From positions 1 through 10,187 of the forward strand of contig JAEOUL010000230.1 of the NCBI GenBank assembly GCA_016839345.1: 10,187 bases of DNA. The letters run 5' to 3'. Below the pieces are notes generated by a model. It searched no databases. It had not been told where the DNA came from and worked only from the letters and a program-made list of their open reading frames with translations. The position numbers and the translations under genes were made by a program. This document shows positions 4,753 through 10,187 of the stretch, in pieces. The first letter of the stretch is position 1, and each line of letters starts with the position of its first letter. This DNA is from Candidatus Thorarchaeota archaeon (GTDB lineage Archaea > Asgardarchaeota > Thorarchaeia > Thorarchaeales > Thorarchaeaceae).

Positions 4753-7380
4753 TTGGAAATCGCTGATGCTGATATTCAAAAGAGACTTACAAAACCCTAC
4801 ATAGTGGTGATAAGGGCTGGTAAACAAGAACTCACAACTAGAGTTGATATTTTCTCAGACGTTCTCAGAGATCGTCAACGTTCTATGCTAGGTGGGATAA
4901 TTGAGTTTGGGTATCGTCAATCAAGTCTATTGGAGATCAAACGATTTTGGTTCGTGAAATATAACAAACCCGTCTACTATCAACAGAAAGAAGCTCACGA
5001 TATCCTAAGAAAGGCAAAGAACATCATTGTACCAAGAGAACAGAAACCTGAATTCTTCAAAGATCTCAAGGATTTGCTCTCACGACTCAAGACCCAAAAT
5101 CCTCGAGTTGTTCCCACTTGTCAGCACTGTCTTCGTGAAGATAAACTATCTGTTCTTACAAGACGCAATGCGGTCAAAATTACTGAGAACCAAGTGACAT
5201 GCACTACATGTGCTCAAAGTGATTTCAAGACTGAGTTGAAGACACTTGGAATTCATTTGTCACGAGCTATGCTTAGCCAGCTAGAGAAACAGGTTTCTCG
5301 AGTTAAGTCGGTTCCTCGACTTGTTGATATGCTAACTCCTGGGTTTGATCCCACTCAAGAACCTGACCTCACACTGATTGACACAATTGTAGCAGAGGAT
5401 ATTGGAGAATCAAAGAAAATCAAGGATCTTCCGATTCCAGAGAATTTCAAAGAAATACTGACAAAATCTCGTTTGGAATACCTTCTACCAATTCAGCGCA
5501 AAGTTGTCGATGCAGGGCTCTTCAAGGATGTTAGCATGCTCATTGTATCCTCGACATCATCCGGGAAAACCCTTCTTGGTGAACTTGCTGGAGTCCCGAA
5601 AGCGATGAAGGGTAAAAAGATGATCTACATGTCCCCTCTCGTCGCTCTTACAAACGAGAAGTATGAACAGTTCCGGAAGAGATACAAGCAATTGGGTTTG
5701 CGAGTTGGAATTAAGGTAGGCATGTCACGCTTGGATGTTGGCGATGAGGGAAAACCAATTGTAGATACTGACATCAAAAAAGCTGATGTGGTCTGTGCAA
5801 CTTACGAAGCACTCGATCTGATATTCCGCTCTGGATTAACTGACGAATTGGGAGACGTTGGGACTGTTATAATTGACGAGATTCAAAATCTTGCAGACCC
5901 TGATAGAGGACCTGAGTTGGATGGTCTTTTAGCCCGAATGAGATTTCATTACCCAAATGCACAGTATCTCGCCCTCTCGGCCACAGTAGGCTCTCCTGAA
6001 GTACTTGCAAAGGAGTTGAAACTAAAGTTGGTCAACTATGAGGGTCGCCCTGTTCCTTTGGAACGACATCTTGTTTTTGCGAGATCTGACGAGGAGAAAC
6101 GTTCTATCATTCGGCGGCTAGTGAATGAGGAGTTCCGCCATATCAGTAGTACTGGCAACAAGGGACAGTCGATAATCTTCACATATTCAAGACGTAGAGC
6201 GCATGCGCTCAGTGACTGGCTTCATGAACACAGAGTGTCTGCAGCAGTCTATCATGGAGGTCTCTCATATAACAAGAGACGTCAGGTCGAACAATCTTTC
6301 TCTAAACAACGACAATCAAGCATAGTTACAACTGCAGCTCTTGGTGCTGGAGTTGATCTAGCTGCTTCCCAAGTGATTTTCGAATCACTTGCTATGGGTG
6401 CTGAATGGTTGTCTACAGCTGAGTTTGAACAAATGCTAGGACGGGCAGGTAGACTTGGTAAGCATGATCGAGGAAAGGTCTACATCATTGTTCAACCGGA
6501 GCGAAAGTATCATAGTGGACAGGATAAGGCAGAGGATGAGATAGCTGTAAAATTGCTCAATGGGATTATTGAGGATGTCGAACCCTTTGCAGACAAGGAA
6601 ACAAGTTCCGAACAGCTTCTAGCGACAATCTGTTCAACAGGACTTGTTGAACTCAAACCTGTGGCTCTGGCTTACAAACGAATGCTCTCTATGTCTGTAC
6701 CTCCTTCCGAAGCTCTGAAACACCTTGTCCGAAAACATATGATTCGTGTAAAAGACGGAGGGGCTCATCCAACTGAACTAGGGAAAGCAACTTCCCTTTC
6801 ATTCCTAACTCCTAGTTTGGGTCTTGAGGTCATGAAACTAACTGCATCATATGATGTGATTGACATTGCAGTCATGCTTGAACCATTTGAAAATGTCTAC
6901 CTTAGTAACAAGCTACAAGAAGAGGTCAACTCAGCTTTCCGAACTCATATGCCTACTCGCTTCTTTTCAGGAGTCTTCAATGAGATTAGTGACGCAAGTA
7001 GACCACAGAGTGGAGCAGGAAGACTACCACAATGGGTTTTTGAGATATTTGGAAAATGGACAACAGCTTTCTTCAAATGTGGATGCCGGGACTATCCCGA
7101 GTGTGACCACGGAAAGATAGTATTTGGTAGATGGCTTGTTGAACGTAGGAAGGAAGGTTTGAACCCGTCGGGGCTCGCAAAAAAACTTCATGATGATTTT
7201 GAGCTGTGGGCATATCCTGGAGATATCTTCTCATGGCTTGACTCTCTCATTCACAGTCTGAAGGCTGTTCAGAGGATTGCTAATGTAGCAGGTAAGACTG
7301 ACCTAGGAGTAGAGATAGAGTCACAGATTGCTTGGATTGAGCGACCATTAGATTATGAATTAAAGACGGACCAATCATGA
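4753..7380 (+). CDS. Archaea-specific superfamily II DEAD/DEAH-type helicase with zinc-binding modules (COG1202/DUF5814-like)
   Basis: ATP-dependent nucleic-acid helicase, 875 aa, cytoplasmic. An N-terminal domain (about 1-200) contains a zinc knuckle with C123, C126, C150 and C153. The two RecA-like domains follow: a PIQRK Q-motif-like segment (246-250), Walker A STSSGKT (267-273), motif Ia SPLVALTNEK (294-303), motif II DEIQ (375-378), motif III LSAT (408-411), motif V TTAALGAGVDLA (526-537) and motif VI QMLGRAGRLG (560-569). All catalytic motifs look intact. The C-terminal region carries a second likely metal site, CGCRDYPECDH (C776, C778, C784, H786). From memory of the family, this arrangement and length match the archaeal COG1202 helicases related to Ski2/Hel308. 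Whether the substrate is RNA or DNA is not established. Start: TTG directly after an in-frame TAG, with GAGG upstream. It ends tail to tail with the zinc-ribbon gene, the two sharing TCATGA. It is probably co-transcribed with the two preceding genes; the 56-base gap is T-rich and could weaken that. Confidence 0.92.
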   Translation: MEIADADIQKRLTKPYIVVIRAGKQELTTRVDIFSDVLRDRQRSMLGGIIEFGYRQSSLLEIKRFWFVKYNKPVYYQQKEAHDILRKAKNIIVPREQKPEFFKDLKDLLSRLKTQNPRVVPTCQHCLREDKLSVLTRRNAVKITENQVTCTTCAQSDFKTELKTLGIHLSRAMLSQLEKQVSRVKSVPRLVDMLTPGFDPTQEPDLTLIDTIVAEDIGESKKIKDLPIPENFKEILTKSRLEYLLPIQRKVVDAGLFKDVSMLIVSSTSSGKTLLGELAGVPKAMKGKKMIYMSPLVALTNEKYEQFRKRYKQLGLRVGIKVGMSRLDVGDEGKPIVDTDIKKADVVCATYEALDLIFRSGLTDELGDVGTVIIDEIQNLADPDRGPELDGLLARMRFHYPNAQYLALSATVGSPEVLAKELKLKLVNYEGRPVPLERHLVFARSDEEKRSIIRRLVNEEFRHISSTGNKGQSIIFTYSRRRAHALSDWLHEHRVSAAVYHGGLSYNKRRQVEQSFSKQRQSSIVTTAALGAGVDLAASQVIFESLAMGAEWLSTAEFEQMLGRAGRLGKHDRGKVYIIVQPERKYHSGQDKAEDEIAVKLLNGIIEDVEPFADKETSSEQLLATICSTGLVELKPVALAYKRMLSMSVPPSEALKHLVRKHMIRVKDGGAHPTELGKATSLSFLTPSLGLEVMKLTASYDVIDIAVMLEPFENVYLSNKLQEEVNSAFRTHMPTRFFSGVFNEISDASRPQSGAGRLPQWVFEIFGKWTTAFFKCGCRDYPECDHGKIVFGRWLVERRKEGLNPSGLAKKLHDDFELWAYPGDIFSWLDSLIHSLKAVQRIANVAGKTDLGVEIESQIAWIERPLDYELKTDQS

Positions 7381-7635
7381 TGTGATATCGTCTCTTTCAA
7401 CTTCGAACTTCACGCTAATATTACCAACAAGCTCTGGTGGCATTGAGTCAAGATTGAGATCGAGCCATCTGTGCAAATCTCTGCGAATTGTTTCTTTCTC
7501 ATCCAATGGTTTAGGAAGTTCAGAACGGTCTTCTGAAACTAAATGGAAGTGAGTACAGCCACACCCACATGCACCTTCTAGAACCATGTCAATGTCAACT
7601 GATGTTTTTCCACAAGACCTGCAAACGAAGATCAA
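7375..7635 (-). CDS. Small zinc-ribbon protein, OapC/DUF2072-like N-terminus, 86 aa
   Basis: Small cytoplasmic zinc-ribbon protein. Residues 1-32 read CRSCGK (C5, C8), a spacer with VLEG (18-21), then CGCGC (C23, C25, C27) and THFHLV. This layout resembles the archaeal Zn-ribbon family DUF2072/OapC, named in haloarchaea for association with replication origins. The match is from memory and only moderate. The second knuckle is unusual: C-x-C-x-C rather than CxxC. Residues 45-65 are a charged helix, and 70-80 form a possible final strand (GNISVKFEVER). The start is TTG at 7635-7633; an in-frame TGA lies 9 bases upstream, and TGGTGA (7650-7645 on this strand) is a good ribosome-binding site 9 bases before it. 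Its last codon and stop overlap the helicase end by 6 bases, convergently. It is divergent from the B-box-like gene. Confidence 0.75.
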   Translation of the reverse strand: MIFVCRSCGKTSVDIDMVLEGACGCGCTHFHLVSEDRSELPKPLDEKETIRRDLHRWLDLNLDSMPPELVGNISVKFEVERDDITS

Positions 7636-7644
7636 TTTTACATT

Positions 7645-7650
7645 TCACCA
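7645..7650 (-). promoter_or_regulatory. Shine-Dalgarno for the zinc-ribbon gene TTG start
   Basis: TGGTGA on the minus strand lies 9 bases before the TTG at 7635. An upstream out-of-frame ATG (7643-7641) runs into TAA at once, so TTG is the only usable start. Confidence 0.55.
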
Positions 7651-7713
7651 CAAAAATAGCTGTTTCTTCTGTCTATGAGGATTGGTATCGCTTGGATAAT
7701 ACCTACTTTTTCA

Positions 7714-7717
7714 GGAG
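7714..7717 (+). promoter_or_regulatory. Shine-Dalgarno supporting the TTG start of the B-box-like gene
   Basis: AGGAG (7713-7717) lies 9 bases before the TTG at 7727. The alternative ATG at 7763 has no comparable signal. It could instead be leaderless if CTTATTTG (7722-7729) acts as a TATA box. Confidence 0.4.
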
Positions 7718-7726
7718 TAGACTTAT

Positions 7727-8020
7727 TTGTCACTGTTAAACGCATGGATTGGGGCGACGACGATGGCAAGGTCGTGTACAGTCTGCAGAGAGAAATCAAA
7801 AATTCGCTGTGATCACTGTAGAAACGAGTTCTGCCAAGCTCATGCAATGAAATGTATTTCTTGTGGTACAATCACATGTATCCGTGATCTAAATCGAAAG
7901 GCTATCTGTCCAGCATGCCACAAAAACTTGGAAATTTGTATCGATTGTCTACATAATGGAAGAGTTGTGAGGACCATAACTGGGAATAAACAGTGTCCTG
8001 AATGCGGATGGCGTGGTTAA
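7727..8020 (+). CDS. Cysteine-rich B-box-like zinc-finger protein, up to 97 aa
   Basis: Small protein dominated by zinc ligands: C17/C20, C28/C31, C36/H39, C43/C46, C51, C61/C64, C71/C74 and C90/C93. The pattern CTVC...CDHC...FCQAHAMKC resembles a B-box zinc finger and should bind two zinc ions in a cross-brace. The later CxxC pairs, ending in CPECGW, suggest a further zinc ribbon. Such proteins usually mediate protein or nucleic-acid contacts rather than catalysis. There are two candidate starts. TTG at 7727 has AGGAG 9 bases upstream. ATG at 7763 would give 85 aa beginning MARSCTVC and drops 12 residues (MSLLNAWIGATT) that add nothing to the zinc fold. I list the longer form but the shorter is nearly as likely. 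The stop TAA overlaps the stop of the TIGR00304 gene by 3 bases, convergently. It is divergent from the zinc-ribbon gene across 91 bases, which should hold both promoters. Confidence 0.75.
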   Translation: MSLLNAWIGATTMARSCTVCREKSKIRCDHCRNEFCQAHAMKCISCGTITCIRDLNRKAICPACHKNLEICIDCLHNGRVVRTITGNKQCPECGWRG

Positions 8021-8280
8021 AAAAGAACGAAAAACACAAAGAAAAGCAATATTGCAACAACACCAATCACTGCAATCAACCAGTTCTTTTTTCCAAATCC
8101 CCAGACTATTGGAATAGGTCCGAGCAGGATGATACCTTTGCTTTCAGTTTTTGTTCGAACTGTTTCATCATCTGTTGATCTAAACGAAAATATAATCCCC
8201 AGAAAAACCAGAATGATGCCTCCAATGATTAAGAACCATCCTATATAATCCAACAACATATCGGACTGCATCATCATCAC
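8017..8280 (-). CDS. TIGR00304/DUF131 family membrane protein, 87 aa
   Basis: Small archaeal membrane protein of unknown function. Two predicted helices, residues 11-33 and about 66-87, flank a polar segment that carries the family signature KGIILLGPIPIVWGF (48-62). I recognise this as the GPIPI motif of TIGR00304/DUF131 (PF01998). It is normal length for the family. The start is ambiguous. GTG at 8280 overlaps the upstream stop (GTGA) and is followed by three ATG codons, so the protein could begin at any of them or at the ATG at 8259 (MLLDYIGWF). The upstream AAGGTGAT overlaps the GTG itself. It is the last gene of a coupled minus-strand unit with the 184-aa and MBL genes. Its 3' end overlaps the convergent B-box-like gene. 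Confidence 0.8.
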   Translation of the reverse strand: MMMMQSDMLLDYIGWFLIIGGIILVFLGIIFSFRSTDDETVRTKTESKGIILLGPIPIVWGFGKKNWLIAVIGVVAILLFFVFFVLF

Positions 8281-8831
8281 CTTGTATCAAGAACGATGTT
8301 TGGAAGTTCAAATTCCATCTTTTCATATCCACCTACCTCATCTCCCTCAAGAGCCCAAAGCGAAACTAGGTCTTCATAGATATCAAAGTCCAAGGTTGTT
8401 TCAATTTCTAGTATTCGAGTTCCAACTGGGAATCTCCATAGAATCTCAAAATCATAGGGAGCTGTTTCTTCCTCCAACCATGTTTCGATTTTGTTCACGC
8501 CATCCCTGAATTTTCCTGCAAAATCAATCAGATAGACAACTGAAACGACTTCGCTTGAACCCTTGAGATAGATGTCGCAATAATCGACACGCGATTTCAC
8601 CCTCTCCTTGTTGATTTCAACTCTCTCAAGATCTAGGAAGTGTTGCATGTTGTCCACAAGTTTCTCAACTTCCTTTCTCAGTAACTTCTCATCACGGATC
8701 ACTCGTCTATAATACCCCTCAGGATCTATATACTCGTAGTTGAGACGTTCATGAATCTCTCCATTTCTCGAAACTGAAAAGAAAGAATCTGCATGAACTG
8801 GTTCAACAAACTCTGAGAGCGCTTTTTCCAT
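8277..8831 (-). CDS. Uncharacterised 184-aa soluble protein in the MBL gene unit
   Basis: I do not recognise a family. It is acidic and soluble, with no membrane segment or signal peptide and only one cysteine (C85). A short N-terminal part is followed by an acidic helix (DEKLLRKEVEKLVDNMQHFL, 47-66). Residues 70-150 alternate strands and helices (RVKSRVDYCDIYLKG, VVSVVYLIDFAGKF, then FEILWRFPVGTRILEIETTLDF), which reads like a small alpha/beta sandwich. The ATG start is secured by AGGTGAT (8843-8837 on this strand) 5 bases upstream, partly inside the MBL stop codon. Only 10 bases separate it from the MBL gene, and its stop overlaps the next GTG. It should therefore be made together with both neighbours. 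It may be an accessory of the MBL enzyme or of the membrane protein; nothing in the sequence decides which. Confidence 0.8.
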   Translation of the reverse strand: MEKALSEFVEPVHADSFFSVSRNGEIHERLNYEYIDPEGYYRRVIRDEKLLRKEVEKLVDNMQHFLDLERVEINKERVKSRVDYCDIYLKGSSEVVSVVYLIDFAGKFRDGVNKIETWLEEETAPYDFEILWRFPVGTRILEIETTLDFDIYEDLVSLWALEGDEVGGYEKMEFELPNIVLDTR

Positions 8832-8836
8832 GATTT

Positions 8837-8843
8837 ATCACCT
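8837..8843 (-). promoter_or_regulatory. Shine-Dalgarno of the 184-aa gene, overlapping the MBL stop
   Basis: AGGTGAT on the minus strand, 5 bases before the ATG at 8831, shares two bases with the upstream TAG. This is the arrangement expected for translational coupling or reinitiation. Confidence 0.65.
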
Positions 8844-9846
8844 ACTCCAATGGTACAGAATGGATTCCATTTTCTGAAAGATGTTTTGAGAGTGTTCTCC
8901 CATTTTCTGTGAAGCAATATGCAATCCTCGGATTCACGGCTTTTGCAAAGCTCAGAAGACCATTGAAATCGGAATGTGCACTCAGAGGGAAACCTTGTCG
9001 CCTGAATTTCCCAATTGTCCATCCTGAGAGGTCAAAATATTCTATTCTTGATTCTAGTTTTGCGAATCTTTTTTCACCATAGAGATTCTTCATAGTTTCT
9101 AATGTATGGCGAGAAGATGAACTAACAATTGCTGCATTATCTTCAAGAGCGCTTGTTACCCCTGTAGACCGTAACATTAGATGCCTGAGATCAACACCAT
9201 GGCGTCTGTAAACAGAACAGACCCTGTCAATACTTGTGTTTCCTGAAATCACTCTAAATCCCGAACTCTGTAACAAAGCAATTGCTTCCTGCGATTTTCC
9301 TAAAGAGTAAGCATGGAAGAGTGGTATTCGTCCATTATCAATCACTTCCTTAGCAGCGTCTAGAATATTCTCATATATTGCCTTACGATTAGGGAAGACC
9401 CATGATGGTGCTCCATATGTTGCCTCGGTAATTAGGACATCTGCTTCTACTGGTTTTGCTGCTTTATGGATTAGACTGTCAACATTGTTGAAATCACCTG
9501 TGTAAAGGACAGTTAAACCATCATTGAATTCAATGTGAAACATAGTAGAACCAAGAACATGACCAGCATTCATTGCAGTGATATTAGCACCAATCTGCCC
9601 GAACATATCCCCGTGTTTGATTTCAGTCTTGTTCTGAAATCTATTCGATCTTCGTGCTTGCCAAGTATCAAATGTTCCTTTAGTCGCTAAGATATGTCTT
9701 GCTATCTTTAAACCGCCAATATGGTCTGAGTGAGAATGTGACAGAAGAGTAGTTTCTCCTCTGATACCGGTATCCAATGCAAACTTGACCTCTCCGTACT
9801 CCAAGAGAAATCCAGTTCCACTTTTCTTAACATTCACAGTCGGCAT
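8842..9846 (-). CDS. Metallo-beta-lactamase-fold, beta-CASP-like RNA/DNA processing hydrolase, 334 aa
   Basis: Predicted two-zinc hydrolase of the MBL superfamily, closest in pattern to archaeal mRNA 3'-end-processing/DNA-ligase-associated exonuclease-like proteins (Ysh1/COG1236-like). Zinc ligands are visible: HSHSDH (H37, H39, D41, H42), H96 in GHVLGS, D118 in YTGDF and H291 in PLSAHSD. EATYG (141-145) matches the ESTYG segment after the metal core. The middle part, HAYSLGKSQEAIALL (178-192) through DLSGWTIGKF (272-281), corresponds to a short beta-CASP cap. At 334 aa it lacks KH domains, unlike aCPSF1, and is at the short end. The usual beta-CASP motif C region (VHGE in RNA enzymes) reads CFTEN (311-315), so the expected histidine seems absent. 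The ATG start has a weak Shine-Dalgarno; a TATA-like element just upstream suggests a near-leaderless message. It is first gene of a unit with the 184-aa protein and the TIGR00304 gene. MBL family is firm; the exact substrate is not. Confidence 0.88.
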   Translation of the reverse strand: MPTVNVKKSGTGFLLEYGEVKFALDTGIRGETTLLSHSHSDHIGGLKIARHILATKGTFDTWQARRSNRFQNKTEIKHGDMFGQIGANITAMNAGHVLGSTMFHIEFNDGLTVLYTGDFNNVDSLIHKAAKPVEADVLITEATYGAPSWVFPNRKAIYENILDAAKEVIDNGRIPLFHAYSLGKSQEAIALLQSSGFRVISGNTSIDRVCSVYRRHGVDLRHLMLRSTGVTSALEDNAAIVSSSSRHTLETMKNLYGEKRFAKLESRIEYFDLSGWTIGKFRRQGFPLSAHSDFNGLLSFAKAVNPRIAYCFTENGRTLSKHLSENGIHSVPLE

Positions 9847-9860
9847 GTAATGACCATCTC

Positions 9861-9876
9861 AAAATTGTTTACCTTC
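9861..9876 (-). promoter_or_regulatory. Candidate BRE/TATA promoter of the MBL unit
   Basis: On the minus strand GAAGGTAAACAATTTT combines a purine-rich BRE-like GAAGG, as at 1537, with an A/T-rich core about 22 bases before the ATG at 9846. Transcription would start at or just before the ATG, in keeping with the weak ribosome-binding site. The core is not a canonical TATA box. Confidence 0.35.
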
Positions 9877-9897
9877 AACAAAAGGGTTTCCTACTAG

Positions 9898-10187
9898 TTA
9901 GAGTGGTTTTCTCAATAAAGACAACTCTCTCGACGAAACCTCCCGGGTCCTATTTTCTAATTCCTCAATTAGACCTAATTGACCATTACCGATAAGGGGT
10001 AAATGTATCTCTTGTTCTCCTTCACCAATAATCGCCTTAGCAGCATCTACCCATGTTAGTGCTTCTGGATCTGTCATAAAAGGCGACACCGTAAGTGATT
10101 TACCAATCTTCCACAAACCTGCAACAACAATAACCTTCTCATCAGCTGAGGCTGTTACAAGATTTCTGCGATGCATCGCAAAATCTC
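9898..10187 (-). CDS. C-terminal part of an unrecognised protein, 5' end outside window
   Basis: The frame is open to the window edge, and codons upstream of the ATG at 10176 (Asp-Phe-Ala) continue it. The visible part of about 95 residues is therefore probably the C-terminus of a longer protein. It contains a hydrophobic strand (KVIVVAGLWKIGKSL), then TDPEALTWVDAAKAIIGEGEQEIHLPLIGNG and a charged helical tail. This alternation of strand and helix suits a Rossmann-like alpha/beta enzyme, but I cannot name a family and no catalytic motif is complete here. The stop is TAA, 51 bases before the MBL start on the same strand. Co-transcription is possible, though the MBL gene may have its own promoter in that gap. 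The A/T-rich gap carries no other ORF. Confidence 0.65.
   Translation of the reverse strand, partial: DFAMHRRNLVTASADEKVIVVAGLWKIGKSLTVSPFMTDPEALTWVDAAKAIIGEGEQEIHLPLIGNGQLGLIEELENRTREVSSRELSLLRKPL

Noticed and set aside
4693..4800. Pyrrolysine (TAG) readthrough joining the mini-ORF to the helicase
   Set aside because: TAG serves as the ordinary stop of three other genes here (1518, 2623 and the MBL gene), and a good Shine-Dalgarno precedes the TTG at 4753.
6197..6210. 14-bp palindrome GAGCGCATGCGCTC in the helicase gene
   Set aside because: A 14-bp palindrome is expected roughly once in every two such windows by chance, and it has no regulatory context.
6776..6827. Nested inverted repeats (AACTAGG...CCTAGTT and GGGAA...TTCCC)
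   Set aside because: The arms are only 5-7 bases and overlap, so both stems cannot form together; within chance expectation.
7638..7871. Minus-strand ORF of 77 codons across the divergent intergenic region
   Set aside because: It runs antisense to the cysteine-rich zinc protein, whose ligand pattern proves the plus-strand frame.
8726..9022. Minus-strand ORF of 98 codons spanning the MBL/184-aa junction
   Set aside because: It is an out-of-frame overlap with two well-supported genes on the same strand.
10167..10180. 14-bp palindrome TGCGATGCATCGCA near the right edge
   Set aside because: Same chance argument. It lies inside a coding frame that continues past the edge.
1..10187. CRISPR arrays, toxin-antitoxin pairs, transposases, integrase or tRNA genes
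   Set aside because: I looked for direct repeats, DDE or tyrosine-recombinase motifs and cloverleaf patterns and found none.

Overview
The window is archaeal chromosomal DNA of moderate A+T content. The evidence is a superfamily II helicase of the archaea-specific type (COG1202/DUF5814-like), a TIGR00304/DUF131 membrane protein, TATA boxes (TTTAAA) about 25 bases upstream of short leaders, GGTGA/GAGG Shine-Dalgarno sequences and frequent TTG/GTG starts. I cannot fix the lineage from the sequence alone. Asgard-type or another archaeal MAG is plausible, but that is a guess. No tRNA, rRNA, CRISPR array, insertion sequence or integration site was seen.

Layout, left to right. Positions 1-1518 (+) hold an SLC13/DASS anion transporter whose 5' end lies outside the window. 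Two separately promoted genes follow: a 256-aa orphan protein (1585-2355) and a 66-aa two-helix membrane protein (2423-2623). Positions 2736-7380 (+) carry three closely spaced genes: a helical 395-aa protein, a 258-aa protein that starts in a TTGA stop/start overlap, and an 875-aa zinc-containing helicase. Neither helicase neighbour is recognisable. This block is the best candidate for an undescribed system, probably a nucleic-acid helicase with two accessory proteins.

From 7375 the strands alternate. A small zinc-ribbon protein (-) overlaps the helicase tail to tail within TCATGA. It is divergent from a cysteine-rich B-box-like zinc protein (+, 7727-8020), which overlaps a third convergent gene by 4 bases. 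Positions 9846 down to 8017 (-) look like one translationally coupled unit: a metallo-beta-lactamase/beta-CASP-like hydrolase, an unrecognised 184-aa protein and the TIGR00304 membrane protein. The last gene (9898-10187, -) is only the C-terminal part of an unrecognised protein.

The right half is rich in predicted nucleic-acid-binding proteins (helicase, two zinc proteins, a nuclease-like MBL protein). A shared role in RNA or DNA processing is possible, but it rests on context only. Two inverted repeats inside coding sequence are recorded as findings: a perfect 18-bp palindrome at 3529-3546 and a 9-bp hairpin with a TTCG loop at 6370-6391. So is a 19-codon mini-ORF between the 258-aa gene and the helicase.
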